This document shows, piece after piece, positions 53,538 to 63,942 of a stretch of DNA of 64,000 bases. The position numbers and the translations under genes were made by a program. A model generated the notes under the pieces. That model worked only from the letters and a program-made list of their open reading frames with translations. It had not been told where the DNA came from and made no database searches. Source of the stretch: Calothrix anomala FACHB-343 (GTDB taxonomy: Bacteria; Cyanobacteriota; Cyanobacteriia; Cyanobacteriales; Nostocaceae). Numbering within the stretch: position 1 is the stretch's first letter; every line of letters starts with the position of its first letter. The stretch spans positions 79,051-143,050 of the forward strand of contig NZ_JACJQG010000017.1 in assembly GCF_014696435.1 (NCBI RefSeq), given 5' to 3'.

Positions 53538-54575
53538 TTAGTGCAATTGTACGTACTTCGGCTGTTCAAACATGTGAATAGTATCCACAAAGCGCGCAGT
53601 TTTTGACTGGTTGGAAATAACTAGGCTTTGAGTTCTAGCTCCTCCATGAAAAAAGCGTACACCTTGGATGAGATTACCAGTGGTAATACCGCTAGCAGCG
53701 AACAGTACGGTTTCACCAGAGGCGAGTTCATGAGCATCATAGACCTTATCGGGGTCAGTGATATTCATTGACTGCAAACGCTCCAAGTTAGCTTCTTTGC
53801 TTTCGCCAATTAACCCTGTTTTGACGATAGCAGGGTCATAAATGAGCTGACCTTGGAAATGTCCACCTAAAGCACGCATAGCGGCGGCGGAAATTACACC
53901 TTCAGGCGCAGCACCGATACCCATCAGGGCGTGAATGTTGGTTCCAGCAAAACCACAAGATAAAGCTGCACCCACATCACCATCGGAAATTAGTTGCACT
54001 CTCGCCCCAGCCTCGCGGATTTCTTTAATTAAATCGTTGTGGCGTTCGCGCTTCATGACTACTACCACAAGTTCTTCAATAGAGCGATCTAGACACTCGG
54101 CGAGAATTTTGAGGTTTTCCGTTGCTGACTTGTTGATATCTACTTTGCCTTTAGCTGCTGGAGGTGCTGCTAATTTCTTCATGTAGAAGTCAGGAGCAGC
54201 AAATAAACCACCTTTTTCGGAAATTGCCAATACAGCCATCGAGCCTGGTTGGCCGTATGCTACCAAGTTCGTACCTTCACAAGGGTCAACGGCAATGTCA
54301 ATTTCGATGAGTTCGTCTGGGTTACAGAAGTCCTTAGCATCTGGACGGGAGCAGATACCCACCTCTTCCCCAATATATAGCATAGGGGCGTCATCGCGTT
54401 CACCTTCTCCAATCACAATGCGACCGCGCATATAGATTTTATTCATGCGTTCGCGCATTGCTTCCACTGCCACTTGGTCAGCAGTGTTCTTTTCGCCTTT
54501 ACCCATCCACTTTGCGGATGCGATCGCGGCTTGTTCTACTACCTCAATAATCTCTAATCCAAGTGTATTTTCCAC
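53538..54575 (-). CDS. glpX: Class II fructose-1,6-/sedoheptulose-1,7-bisphosphatase
   Basis: 345 residues, family length. In cyanobacteria this GlpX-type enzyme is the Calvin-cycle FBP/SBPase. Metal-binding motifs are VDPCEGTNL (residues 96-104) and [14 protein letters not shown] (56-69), with the Lys/Arg-rich [13 protein letters not shown]. The start is a GTG at 54575 with GAGGGCGACTCT upstream; the N-terminus [20 protein letters not shown] is typical. The protein of cyanobacteria is redox-regulated in some species. hemA follows on the same strand. Confidence 0.96.
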   Translation of the reverse strand: MENTLGLEIIEVVEQAAIASAKWMGKGEKNTADQVAVEAMRERMNKIYMRGRIVIGEGERDDAPMLYIGEEVGICSRPDAKDFCNPDELIEIDIAVDPCEGTNLVAYGQPGSMAVLAISEKGGLFAAPDFYMKKLAAPPAAKGKVDINKSATENLKILAECLDRSIEELVVVVMKRERHNDLIKEIREAGARVQLISDGDVGAALSCGFAGTNIHALMGIGAAPEGVISAAAMRALGGHFQGQLIYDPAIVKTGLIGESKEANLERLQSMNITDPDKVYDAHELASGETVLFAASGITTGNLIQGVRFFHGGARTQSLVISNQSKTARFVDTIHMFEQPKYVQLH

Positions 54576-54855
54576 AGAGTCGCCCTCTAAACTGCTTGAC
54601 TTAGCGTCGTTTTATCTAGCTGTTCCAGTCTTCAAGTCTACCAAAGGGCGGATACCCGTGGAAAATACTATTGCTACTACTCTATGTTAAGTTTTGCTGC
54701 TATTAATTTTTGCTTGTTCTTTATTATACAAAGTTTTCTGTGTTTACACTGCCCTTTAACCGTTAAAAGTCTTTATTAATCATCAAACAGAAAGTATAGG
54801 CAATTACATAGGTAATATTGTACTCTTCTATTAAGTGTGTTTTTCTGGGTAAATC

Positions 54856-55428
54856 ATGTTTATTGACTACATCACACTGATGTTAATTAATATGGTAGCC
54901 GGGTTATTTTTACTCGCTGATTACCTGTATCGCGGAATAGATAGCGATCGCCAGAAAAGCTGGGTTCCTGGTTTTGGGATTACAGGCGCGATCGCACTCA
55001 CAACAGGCTTACACATGACTTTTACCTGGCCAGTTGGCGGTAGCTTTAATATCGCATTTGGGGAAACTACCGTTTTATTTGGCATTTTATTTATGAGTAG
55101 CGCGATCGCTCTTTCTCTAGACTGGGATTTATTAACGATAGCTATTTATGCTTTCTTTGCAGGCTTAGTAGCAATTGTTATCGGTATGAGAATTATTAAT
55201 TTAGGGATAACAAAACAACCATTAATGTCAGGAATAGGCTTTATTCTGACTGGTTTAAGTGGCGTTTGCGCAGCACCAACTCTTTACTGGAAAACAAACC
55301 GTACTTGGCGATTAATTGGGGTAATAGTGCTGATTGCAGCCGCGCTGATTTGGGCATTTACTGGTTATTTAGCCTATTGGAATCATCTCGAAACTTTCCA
55401 AAAGTGGGTTCCCACACCCATGCGTTGA
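54856..55428 (+). CDS. DUF981 membrane protein
   Basis: 190 residues with six probable membrane helices, starting MFIDYITLMLINMVAGLFLL; the PVGGSFNIAFGETTVLFGIL region is the DUF981 signature. Inner-membrane protein, function unknown. It is divergent from glpX with a 280-bp spacer. A second frame within it (55266) is a shadow. Confidence 0.9.
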   Translation: MFIDYITLMLINMVAGLFLLADYLYRGIDSDRQKSWVPGFGITGAIALTTGLHMTFTWPVGGSFNIAFGETTVLFGILFMSSAIALSLDWDLLTIAIYAFFAGLVAIVIGMRIINLGITKQPLMSGIGFILTGLSGVCAAPTLYWKTNRTWRLIGVIVLIAAALIWAFTGYLAYWNHLETFQKWVPTPMR

Positions 55429-55702
55429 ATTATTTTTTGCCCTACGTTTAAGTGTTAATACCGTTAATTTTGTATTTATATGTAATTAAAAAATTAATTT
55501 TTCTCTGGACTTTCGCCCATAGGCAATCATATGCTCTTATGCAGATAATATTAAGGTTATATATACATAATAAACCGCTTAAATACAGTTGCTTTTTAAC
55601 TCTTTGTTAACTACTTTCATCGCTGCTTAATGTTCTGATTTTTACAGAAAAGGGCATTCTATGTTGAGAGAACAAAGTTAAGATGAAGCAGCTACAAAAC
55701 GG

Positions 55703-57685
55703 ATGATTCAACAAAGATCCCCTATATTTCCGCATAGGCTTAAGCAAATTGGATGCATCATTGTTTTAGCGATCGCCTACTATGGAATGGCAGAAATATC
55801 CCGTCGTCTGGCTTCCACACCTCAAGATGTGACTCCAGTTTGGCCTCCCGATGGAATTGCAACGGGGGCTGTTTTGTTGTTTGGTAACTGGATTGGTTAC
55901 GGTGTGTTTTTGGGTTCATTTTTCGCTAACTTTTGGGCATTTCGAGATCCAACAAGTTTCTTATCTCTAGTAACTTCCTCAGTACCGGTGCTGTTAATTG
56001 CGATTGGCACAACAATAGGGACTTTATGCGGTGCTTTCCTGCTACGAAAAGCCAGCAACTTTCGCTATCCCTTAGAACGTGTCACTGATGTATTCAAATT
56101 TTTAATTTTAACTGGGATGGTAGGGCCGACAATCAATGCAACTGTGGGTGTCGCTTGCTTGGTGTTGAGTTGTAAAGTACCCTTGCCAATATCTGGACAA
56201 GTTTGGTTAACTTGGTGGATTTCTAACGTTTCGGGAATTGCGATTGTGACGCCAATTTTATTGAGTTGGCAGCAATTTATCGAAAAAAATCCCCAAACAA
56301 TTTGGCAAAGTTTACGATTAAATTCCCCATCAGAAAATTTTGCACATTTGGCTCATCGTTTAAAATTCTGGTTCAATATCTTAGAACCACTTATTCTGAT
56401 GCTGTTGGTAATATTCATCGGTGACATTGCTTTTGCTCAAGGATATCACTTGGAGTATATGTTGATTCCGATGTTGATTTGGTCGGCTTTTCGCCTGGGA
56501 CAACTGGGTGCAACTTTATTAACTTTTATTGTGGCAGCGATCGCTGTCATTGCTACTGTTAATGGTAAAGGTGGGTTTGCTAGTGAGGATCTCAACCAAT
56601 CTTTACTGCAACTGCAATTGTTTATTAATGCGATCGCACTTACCATTCTGGTACTCACAGCCACAATTGCCGAACGAACCCAAGCTGAATCCAAATTGCG
56701 TTTAGCCTTTGCTGAATTAGCCAGAACAAATGAAACTTTGGAATTGCGAGTACAGCGGCGAACTGAAGAATTGTATGAAAAAAATACTACTTTGAAGCAA
56801 ACCTTAAAAACCCTAAAAAAGACTCAACTACAAATGCTTCATAGTGAAAAAATGTCTGCATTAGGACAGATGGTGGCAGGAGTCGCCCATGAAATTAATA
56901 ACCCAGTTAATTTTATTCATGGCAACTTAATTCACCTTTCTGAGTATATCCAAGATTTACTGATAGCATTACAAACTTATCAACAACATTATCCCCATCC
57001 ACCTCAAGCCTTGCGTGCAAAATTGGAACAACTTGACCTTGATTTTTTACAGTCAGATGTTAATAAAATTCTTAACTCTATGAGTCTCGGTACCGAGCGC
57101 ATTCTCACTATAGTTTTATCATTAAGGAACTTCTCACGCTTGGATGAAACAGAATGGAAAGCAGTAGATATTCATCAAGGAATTGATAGTACTTTAGTAA
57201 TTTTGCAACATATATTGCAAGCCACAGCACATCGCCCACAAATCCAGGTAATCAAAGACTATAATCAGTTACCCCTAGTTGAATGTGATGCTGGTTCCCT
57301 TAATCAAGTATTTCTGAATATTTTCAGCAATGCGATTGATGCATTAGAAGCATCTCATCAGGCAGATTCGGTGACAGCAATTTCGGCTACCCTGCCTACC
57401 ATCTGCATTCATACTTGTCAAATTGATACCAACCAAATAAGAATTACGATTTCTGACAATGGTATTGGAATTCCTAAAGAGATTTGCTCGAACATCTTCG
57501 ATCCCTTCTTTACCACCAAACCTGTTGGTAAAGGTACTGGCTTAGGTTTATTTATGAGCTATCAAATTGTGACTCAGAAGCATGGTGGTAAAATTCGTTG
57601 TGACTCCACACTAGGAAAAGGTACAAAGTTTGTCATTGAAATTCCGATTAAAGTTCAGACTATGGCTGAATTCAGCAGGGTATAA
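55703..57685 (+). CDS. MASE1-domain sensor histidine kinase
   Basis: 660 residues. The N-terminal MASE1 sensor (about residues 15-320) has eight or nine hydrophobic segments ([37 protein letters not shown]). A coiled coil ([20 protein letters not shown]) leads to HisKA with His396 in [15 protein letters not shown], then the HATPase: [14 protein letters not shown]-like N box, [12 protein letters not shown]1 box and [12 protein letters not shown]2 box. No receiver or regulator gene is adjacent, so its partner is unknown. Membrane-bound. Confidence 0.95.
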   Translation: MIQQRSPIFPHRLKQIGCIIVLAIAYYGMAEISRRLASTPQDVTPVWPPDGIATGAVLLFGNWIGYGVFLGSFFANFWAFRDPTSFLSLVTSSVPVLLIAIGTTIGTLCGAFLLRKASNFRYPLERVTDVFKFLILTGMVGPTINATVGVACLVLSCKVPLPISGQVWLTWWISNVSGIAIVTPILLSWQQFIEKNPQTIWQSLRLNSPSENFAHLAHRLKFWFNILEPLILMLLVIFIGDIAFAQGYHLEYMLIPMLIWSAFRLGQLGATLLTFIVAAIAVIATVNGKGGFASEDLNQSLLQLQLFINAIALTILVLTATIAERTQAESKLRLAFAELARTNETLELRVQRRTEELYEKNTTLKQTLKTLKKTQLQMLHSEKMSALGQMVAGVAHEINNPVNFIHGNLIHLSEYIQDLLIALQTYQQHYPHPPQALRAKLEQLDLDFLQSDVNKILNSMSLGTERILTIVLSLRNFSRLDETEWKAVDIHQGIDSTLVILQHILQATAHRPQIQVIKDYNQLPLVECDAGSLNQVFLNIFSNAIDALEASHQADSVTAISATLPTICIHTCQIDTNQIRITISDNGIGIPKEICSNIFDPFFTTKPVGKGTGLGLFMSYQIVTQKHGGKIRCDSTLGKGTKFVIEIPIKVQTMAEFSRV

Positions 57686-57940
57686 GCGCGACTAATGTCA
57701 AGTATAATTAGCGTTTTTACTACGCAAAATCTGTATTGTAAAACACATCTTAATTAAGATTTAATTAGTATGCAAGTATTAATTATACCAGCACAAATGT
57801 AGACATTCACTGATTATTTACCTAGCGCTCATCATCTCCAAACCTTTGCAAATTGGTTTACACTTTCCAGGTGATGAAAAATTACCCATGAGAAATAACT
57901 TAATCTAGAGAAAATTCCTAAAAAGCGATAATATGCAAAT

Positions 57941-58255
57941 ATGCTTAATTTTCTCAATCCTTTATTAAACCGTCATCCAGAGCGAGTTAAAGCTCAAGTT
58001 GAAATCTATACTTGGCAAACTTGCCCTTACTGTATCCGCGCTAAAATCCTACTTTGGTGGAAAGGTGTTCAATTCCAAGAATACAAAATAGACGGCGACG
58101 AGACAGCTAGAGCCAAAATGGCAGAAAGAGCTAACGGACGCCGCACAGTTCCCCAAATTTTTATTAATAATCAACATATTGGTGGCTGCGATGACCTCTA
58201 TCAATTGGATACTCAAGGTCAACTCGATCCACTATTAGCGCAAACAGCAGTTTAA
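57941..58255 (+). CDS. grxC: Glutaredoxin 3
   Basis: 104 residues. The redox pair is CPYC (Cys28, Cys31) in YTWQTCPYCIRAKILL, and RTVPQIFINNQHIGGCDDLY carries the glutathione-binding TVPQ and GG. Reduces disulfides with glutathione in the cytosol. The ATG at 57941 adds a 19-residue N-terminus typical of cyanobacterial GrxC. Monocistronic. Confidence 0.95.
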   Translation: MLNFLNPLLNRHPERVKAQVEIYTWQTCPYCIRAKILLWWKGVQFQEYKIDGDETARAKMAERANGRRTVPQIFINNQHIGGCDDLYQLDTQGQLDPLLAQTAV

Positions 58256-58445
58256 ATTCAAAAATCTCGCCTTTAGGCTCTTTAAATACTTCCCAGCTAG
58301 AACCAAAAATAAACATTAAATTAGCCCGCTAAGATGGGCTTAGTCGCGATCGCTCTTAGTCCAAACGTGAGAGCTATCCAAGTCACTTCAGTGACTAATA
58401 ATCATGTCAACCTTTGGGTTCTAAATCAGAATTAGCAATAATCCA

Positions 58446-58931
58446 ATGTTAATTGCATACCCAGAATATCTTATCCACCGAAAATGGATGAGTCGTGCTT
58501 TGGAATTAGCACAAGCAGCTGGTGAAGCTGGAGAAGTACCTGTAGGAGCAGCAATAATTGATGCAGCAGGCAATTTACTTGCAGAAGGTGAAAACCGCAA
58601 AGAACGTGACAAAGACCCCACAGCTCACGCAGAAATTGTTGCCTTGAGAATAGCGGCTCAAAATTTACAAAATTGGCATCTTAATCAATGCACCCTTTAT
58701 GTAACTTTGGAACCTTGTCCAATGTGTGCAGGTGCCATTATACACGCCCGTGTGGGATTGCTGGTGTATGGAGTAGACGATACCAAAACTGGTGCAATTC
58801 GTACTGTTACCAACATACCCGATAGTGCAGCCTCTAATCACCGCCTGAAAGTCATTGGCGGGGTTTTAGAGTCGGCTTGCCGTCAGCAATTGCAAGCTTG
58901 GTTTGCTACCAAACGGCATAAGCGAAATTAG
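58446..58931 (+). CDS. tadA: tRNA adenosine(34) deaminase
   Basis: 161 residues. Deaminates A34 to inosine in tRNA-Arg(ACG). Zinc and catalytic motifs: HAE (His61, Glu63) and PCPMC (Cys91, Cys94). The N-terminal RKWMSRALELAQAAGEAGEV is characteristic of TadA, and the length is right. ATG 58446. The intervening 190 bp from grxC contain no gene. Confidence 0.96.
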   Translation: MLIAYPEYLIHRKWMSRALELAQAAGEAGEVPVGAAIIDAAGNLLAEGENRKERDKDPTAHAEIVALRIAAQNLQNWHLNQCTLYVTLEPCPMCAGAIIHARVGLLVYGVDDTKTGAIRTVTNIPDSAASNHRLKVIGGVLESACRQQLQAWFATKRHKRN

Positions 58932-59042
58932 CAGACAGAGACGAAACTGTCCAATAGGTATGACACAAGTGAGGAAAGAAAATTTACCGTGTAACTAATC
59001 AAGGTTTCGTCACATTTTACTAGGCAATCGGCAGTCACGAGC

Positions 59043-59822
59043 ATGATGGACATTCACTCTGCTACTCCTACCTCTGAGCAAAAGCTCGCAAACACCCGCA
59101 GCCATAACCAGGTGGCTAATACTACCTCTGATACTTCACGGGTTTCTGCTTGGTTAGCACCTTTAGCGTATCTCTTAGGACGGTACTTTTTAATACCGTC
59201 GTTTTTTGGACATATTCAAATCATCGGTGAAGAAAATATTCCCGAAACCGGGCCGATGATTCTGGCACCTACCCACCGTGCCCGTTGGGATGCTTTACTT
59301 GTACCTTATGCAGCGATCGCTTGTCACCGCAAAAATGACTTGCGATTTATGGTTACTAGTAGCGAATGCAAAGGATTGCAAGGTTGGTTTGTGAGGCGCT
59401 TAGGCGGTTTTCCCGTCGATCCGAAGCATCCATCAATTACAACCTTACGTCACGGTGTCGATTTACTACAGCAGAAAAAAACCTTGGTTATTTTCCCCGA
59501 AGGCGGAATTTATCGTGATGGTGAGGTTCATCCCTTAAAGCCAGGAATCGCCCGTTTAGCTTTAAGCGCGGAAGCCAGCCAGCCAGATTTAGGCGTAAAA
59601 ATCATTCCTATTAGTATCAATTACAGCCAAAGCTATCCTAACTGGGGTACTGATGTAATTATTCACATCGGCTCACCCATCACAGTTGCAGATTACAATC
59701 ATGGTTCTCTCAAACAAAATGCTAAATCTTTAACTAGCGATTTAACCAAAGTTTTACAACAACTCAGCCACCAAGAAACAGAAATTCCTAATCATACATT
59801 TGCAGAAATTCCTAATTTGTAA
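59043..59822 (+). CDS. 1-acyl-glycerol-3-phosphate acyltransferase-like
   Basis: 259 residues. PlsC-family motifs: HRARWDALL (HX4D), FVRRLGGFPVDP, and FPEGGIYRDGEVHPLKPG for acyl-CoA/ACP and phosphate binding. It should acylate lysophosphatidate or a related alcohol at the membrane. No predicted membrane helix except a weak one near residue 50 (LAYLLGRYFLIPSFFG). Start is one of two adjacent ATGs (59043 or 59046). Cyanobacteria carry several such paralogues; the exact acceptor is not known. Heptamer arrays follow. Confidence 0.9.
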   Translation: MMDIHSATPTSEQKLANTRSHNQVANTTSDTSRVSAWLAPLAYLLGRYFLIPSFFGHIQIIGEENIPETGPMILAPTHRARWDALLVPYAAIACHRKNDLRFMVTSSECKGLQGWFVRRLGGFPVDPKHPSITTLRHGVDLLQQKKTLVIFPEGGIYRDGEVHPLKPGIARLALSAEASQPDLGVKIIPISINYSQSYPNWGTDVIIHIGSPITVADYNHGSLKQNAKSLTSDLTKVLQQLSHQETEIPNHTFAEIPNL

Positions 59823-59826
59823 TTTG

Positions 59827-59934
59827 GTCAGTTGTCAGTTGTCAGTTGTCATTTGTCATTTGTCATTTGTCATTTGTCATTTGTCATTTGTAAAAAATAT
59901 CAATGCCCAATGCCCCATGCCCAATGCCCATTGA
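59827..59934. repeat. Heptamer arrays (GTCATTT and CCAATGC)
   Basis: Three GTCAGTT and six GTCATTT units, then CCCAATG/CCCCATG units, between the PlsC-like gene and the protease gene. Confidence 0.9.
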
Positions 59935-62037
59935 CTAAATACTCAAACTTAATTCCCAACTATTCAATTGACCAACATCTTGCGCGACATAATCAACTAA
60001 CCACAATTGCCAACGTCCTTTAGCTGAGATGGAAAGCAATTGTTTGAGTGCTGGATGCGATCGCACTGTATATGTTGTTTGTAATGTTGTCCGCCTTCCT
60101 AAAGTGCGGTTTTGCAATAAAACTTGTTGATTATTGGGTGCAATTAAATAAATTTCTAAATCGCCTAAAAAATCGTGGGTAAGATTAACTGTAACTTGTA
60201 TATCTTGGATGATACTGGCATCGGAAATCGCGATCGCGCTTTTAATTCCCTGGCGATTATTATCGGGAATCCCTAACGCACTATCATTTCTCCCCTTAAT
60301 TTGCTTGCTCGGAGTTGATACCCCTGTACGCATTTGCTGCGCAACCTGCACGGCTTTGGCTGCATTCACCTTGCCATAACCAAACCATTGGGAATGTCCG
60401 TTACTGTCATAAGTACCTTCCCGAAAACCCAATTGGGGGTCAGGATTGGTGTCTACAATCTTATCAGTGGTTTCTTGTAATATTCGTCTGACTTGTTGGG
60501 CAGTTAAGTCAGGGTTTGCTGACAAAATTAAGGCAGCAACGCCAGCAACTACAGGCGTGGCTGCCGAAGTACCGCCAAAGTTGTTGGTAAAGTCCCCTTT
60601 ATCGTAACCAGCAGCGCCTAATTGGTCTGAACTGAGCATACCTAAGCCAAAAAGAGAAGTAGCGATCGCGGGTTGGGTTTCCATAAATCCAGCTTCTTGA
60701 AACCACATCCCCGGCGGTGCATTGTTACTAGGGGCACATACAGCAATATTATTACCCCAATTGCTATAGGCTGATTTCTTATTCAAACTGGTACTCGCAG
60801 CAATAGCCATCACATCGGCATGTACCGCAAAACCACTTAACCAATCTGTATTACCTGATAATAGATTTTTCGGCCAGTTGCGCTCAAAAATAGTCCCGTC
60901 AATTGGGCGGTTAGCATTTCCCGCCGCAAATAAAATGACACAACCTTTACCATTCCGCCCTTTGGTAGCCGCCCGCGTAATTGCTGCACGTTGACGCATT
61001 GATAAAGGGAAATATACAGCCGATGCCCCCCAACTGCAAGAAATGACACTTGCACCTTTATCTATTGCCCAATTAAAGATATCTTCAATCGATTCATCAT
61101 CTAAAAATCCTGTGGTGCGAATTGGCATTAAAGCACAACCAGGTGCAACCCCGACAATTCCTTTACCATTTTCTTCAGCCACAGCTATTCCTGCGCAAGC
61201 TGTACCGTGGCTAGTTTCTTCTTCATCCGGTAAAGGTAAAAAATCATTTTCTTTTAAATCTCTAGGGGCGACAATCTTACCGCTACCTTGAAAATCCGGA
61301 TGATTTAAATCAAAAGAATCATCAACTACGGCGACTACTACAGAACGAACACCGCGAGTAATATCCCAAGCTTTTTCTACAGCAATATGGGAACCAACTG
61401 TTAATTGATTACCGCCATTGTGGTTAAGATACCATTGCTGGGCATACAGAGGATCGCGGGGTTTATAATGGGTTTCCTGACGTACCAAAATATTTGGTTC
61501 AGCCGCTAATACTTCTGGGCGAAATTGCAATTGATTGGCAATTTTCAGGGGATTTTCTGTAGCTTGTTTACTGACACCAAAGACAAAAGTATTCGGCAAA
61601 CCTGGCACTAATTTTTCTTGCACTAAGTTAAATGCAGTTGCGAGCGCATTGATCTGAGCAGCATCAATATTAGTAGCAAATTGAATAGTGATTTGATCGT
61701 TGAGATAAACAAAAGTTCCCGGATTATTTTTGAGCTTGTAAATATGGCTAGCAAAAGCTACTCTATTGTCAGCACGGGCTTGGGACATTGCCGTTTCTAA
61801 CTGATTGGGTGCTACAGTAAAAAGTTCTAGCTTGGCTTGGGGAATGCTGCGTTGCCAAGTACCCCAATTTATTTGAGATAATTCCTGGGAATTGAAATCT
61901 CGAACCAGACGAACACTGAAACGATCTAAAACCTTTTCTAAAATCAATTCTTCCCCACCGCGTTGTAATACTAATCCCAGATTGTTAGCTGGTATACCTG
62001 GATTGGGAGAGTTGGCAGAATTCATGGGATCGTTCAT
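59935..62037 (-). CDS. S8 subtilisin-type protease with P-domain
   Basis: 700 residues. Residues about 1-200 are a propeptide-like N-terminal region without a signal peptide. The S8 triad is Asp239 or Asp240 (VVAVVDDSFDLNHPDF), His277 (SHGTACAG) and Ser491 (GTSAATPVVAG), with the oxyanion Asn near FAAGNANRP. The C-terminal P-domain (about 590-700: IQVTVNLTHDFLGDLEIYLI, WQLWLVDYVAQDVGQLNSWE) is typical of kexin-type proteases. Calcium-dependent proteases of this kind (PrcA/CalA) act in heterocyst-forming cyanobacteria, but this is only a domain-level likeness. ATG 62037. Confidence 0.92.
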   Translation of the reverse strand: MNDPMNSANSPNPGIPANNLGLVLQRGGEELILEKVLDRFSVRLVRDFNSQELSQINWGTWQRSIPQAKLELFTVAPNQLETAMSQARADNRVAFASHIYKLKNNPGTFVYLNDQITIQFATNIDAAQINALATAFNLVQEKLVPGLPNTFVFGVSKQATENPLKIANQLQFRPEVLAAEPNILVRQETHYKPRDPLYAQQWYLNHNGGNQLTVGSHIAVEKAWDITRGVRSVVVAVVDDSFDLNHPDFQGSGKIVAPRDLKENDFLPLPDEEETSHGTACAGIAVAEENGKGIVGVAPGCALMPIRTTGFLDDESIEDIFNWAIDKGASVISCSWGASAVYFPLSMRQRAAITRAATKGRNGKGCVILFAAGNANRPIDGTIFERNWPKNLLSGNTDWLSGFAVHADVMAIAASTSLNKKSAYSNWGNNIAVCAPSNNAPPGMWFQEAGFMETQPAIATSLFGLGMLSSDQLGAAGYDKGDFTNNFGGTSAATPVVAGVAALILSANPDLTAQQVRRILQETTDKIVDTNPDPQLGFREGTYDSNGHSQWFGYGKVNAAKAVQVAQQMRTGVSTPSKQIKGRNDSALGIPDNNRQGIKSAIAISDASIIQDIQVTVNLTHDFLGDLEIYLIAPNNQQVLLQNRTLGRRTTLQTTYTVRSHPALKQLLSISAKGRWQLWLVDYVAQDVGQLNSWELSLSI

Positions 62038-62210
62038 AGAAACACTTTTAGATATTATGATTAAAAGCTGAGGGAACTCAATTAGCCTGATTTTCAGTCT
62101 AAAACAGAGAAACTGAGAATGTGACTTTGCTTGGTTAAAGACAAAAACAGAGTTAAGATACCCGAAGTTTCCATTTGCTTTTTATATATTTTGTCGCACG
62201 AATTGATCCC

Positions 62211-62807
62211 ATGAACCTAGCCGTTGCTGTTCCCTGGATTAGCTTCACTTCTTTATCACTCATAGCAACCCTCAGTCTGCTATCACCTAGTTATGCTCAG
62301 GTAAACAATTTACCAAGCAACAATCAAGCACAACCTATAGACCCCAACAATCCCAACAATCTGCGTCCGGTAGCGCAAAACACTACGTTGTTGAGCATTG
62401 AAAACGGACAGCGTTTGCTCAAGGAAGCCGAGGATGCTGTATCTGGCCAAAAATATGATGTAGCTGCCAAAAAACTTCAAGAAGCACGCCAGGTTTTTAA
62501 TCAGCTGTCTAATTTTTACCAAGATCTCAACGCCAGTTTTTCGGGAATTGACAACAGAGTTTCTGAGTCTCAGCGCCAAAAAGCGCGAGATACAGCCCAG
62601 CTAAGAGATGAAGCTACCTATAGACTGGCATTAGTGCATCGGGCACAAAATCAATCAGAATTGGCTGTACCTTTGCTAATCCAAATTATCAAAAGTCAAA
62701 ACCCCACAAGGGAATTGGGCAAAAAAGCTTATCAACAGCTATATGAGTTAGGCTTTGTAGATGCACCCTATCCCCGACAAGGTGGGAGTTCTTCTTCCCA
62801 AAAATAA
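62211..62807 (+). CDS. Secreted helical-repeat (TPR-like) hypothetical protein
   Basis: 198 residues from ATG 62211 (MNLAVAVPWISFTSLSLIAT); a TTG upstream at 62175 is less likely. Signal peptide ends near SYAQ at residue about 31. Residues about 65-190 are helical with TPR-like pairs (AEDAVSGQKYDVAAKKLQEA, LALVHRAQNQSELAVPLLI). Periplasmic. No named family; the fold likeness is to tetratricopeptide proteins. Monocistronic. Confidence 0.72.
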   Translation: MNLAVAVPWISFTSLSLIATLSLLSPSYAQVNNLPSNNQAQPIDPNNPNNLRPVAQNTTLLSIENGQRLLKEAEDAVSGQKYDVAAKKLQEARQVFNQLSNFYQDLNASFSGIDNRVSESQRQKARDTAQLRDEATYRLALVHRAQNQSELAVPLLIQIIKSQNPTRELGKKAYQQLYELGFVDAPYPRQGGSSSSQK

Positions 62808-63015
62808 GTTCACAAATGCCAAAATTCCCTGTGATGGGATGCTATGCTGGGCAATGCCTTAATGGTAGGATGTGAATATCTATTGTCTGTTAAGGCATTC
62901 TCAAACACAAGTCCCTAGAGTGCCTAGTTTTTTTAGCTTGGCAACAACTGCCAGGGTAAAAAGCGATCGCGCTCTATCTGTTAATAATAGAAAAGAAGTT
63001 TTTTCAGGAATTGCG

Positions 63016-63273
63016 ATGATTAGTCCGCAGCAGGTTGAGGCAATGATCGTAGCGGAACTGCCAGACGCACTGGTTAAAGTGCAAGATTTGACTGGTGGTG
63101 GCGACCACTATCAAGTGACAGTAGTTTCATCGCAGTTTGCAGGTAAGAGACTGGTACAACAACACCAGTTAATCTACGATGCATTGCGACAAGCTATGTC
63201 AACAGAAGCAATTCATGCACTAGCCATCAAGACTTACACTCCCGAAGCTTGGCAAACTACAGCCGCTTCTTAG
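63016..63273 (+). CDS. BolA family protein
   Basis: 85 residues from ATG 63016 ([15 protein letters not shown]), with CAGGAATTGCG before it. The frame is open further upstream, but that part is not conserved. The BolA fold is clear: [34 protein letters not shown] and [14 protein letters not shown]. BolA proteins bind monothiol glutaredoxins through a [2Fe-2S] cluster. The next gene, 121 bp downstream, is grxD, which agrees. Confidence 0.93.
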   Translation: MISPQQVEAMIVAELPDALVKVQDLTGGGDHYQVTVVSSQFAGKRLVQQHQLIYDALRQAMSTEAIHALAIKTYTPEAWQTTAAS

Positions 63274-63394
63274 TCGTTTAATACTGACTGTTAAATGTCA
63301 GTCGCCTCCAGTTGCGTAGGCGTAGCCCGCCGCAGGCATCGCTACAGGCGCTGGCTCCTCTAGACTATAAGCAAAACTAGGAAACAGAAAAACC
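63274..63394. other. Spacer between bolA-type gene and grxD
   Basis: Contains a GCGTAGGCGTAGCCCGCC...GGCATCGC palindromic unit at 63314-63342 that also occurs at 3679-3708. It could be an insertion between two cotranscribed genes. Confidence 0.65.
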
Positions 63395-63718
63395 ATGACG
63401 CCAGAAGTAAAACAAAAAATTGACAACTACGTAAAACAAAACAAGATTTTTGTTTTCATGAAGGGAAACAAGTTAATGCCGCAATGTGGTTTCTCTAACA
63501 ACGCCGTGCAGGTTTTTAATACATTGGGCGTTCCTTTCGAGACTTTTGACGTTCTCTCCGATCCAGAAATTCGTCAAGGAATTAAGGAATATTCTAACTG
63601 GCCGACAATTCCCCAAGTCTATATCAATGGCGAATTCATTGGTGGTTCAGATATCTTAATTGAAATGTATCAAAGTGGTGAATTACAGCAATTAGTCGAA
63701 GTAGCCTTAGCTTCGTAA
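63395..63718 (+). CDS. grxD: Monothiol glutaredoxin (Grx4 type)
   Basis: 107 residues. The single-Cys CGFS site is at Cys31 (MPQCGFSNNAVQVF), with WPTIPQVYINGEFIGGSDIL for glutathione binding. This type carries a labile [2Fe-2S] cluster and hands it on, or senses iron, with BolA. BolA upstream on the same strand fits the known partnership. ATG 63395. Confidence 0.97.
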   Translation: MTPEVKQKIDNYVKQNKIFVFMKGNKLMPQCGFSNNAVQVFNTLGVPFETFDVLSDPEIRQGIKEYSNWPTIPQVYINGEFIGGSDILIEMYQSGELQQLVEVALAS

Positions 63719-63805
63719 TTCGTAATTCGTAATTCGTAATTCGTAATTCGTAATTCGTAATTCCCTTCGGGAAGCCGCTAGGCGTCTACGTAATTCGTAA
63801 TTAAA
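63714..63805. repeat. Heptamer array (AATTCGT)n
   Basis: Seven AATTCGT units start at the grxD stop codon (TAATTCG), followed by a short unrelated stretch and one more AATTCGT unit. Confidence 0.9.
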
Positions 63806-63811
63806 CCAGAA

Positions 63812-63870
63812 GTAGGGGCGGGTTGATGGATGATTTTCGTTAATCACCAAGGATATCTCTCAACCCGCCC
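63812..63870. repeat. GGGCGGGTT...AACCCGCCC element
   Basis: GTAGGGGCGGGTTG...CAACCCGCCC, 59 bp with inverted ends; a relative lies at 27209-27267 and a degraded one near 24820. Confidence 0.7.
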
Positions 63871-63942
63871 TTATAACCCCAAGCTAAAACAGGTTATAAG
63901 AAAGGCTAGCTGAAAACCCTTGAGGATGTGACTCGTAGCGTG

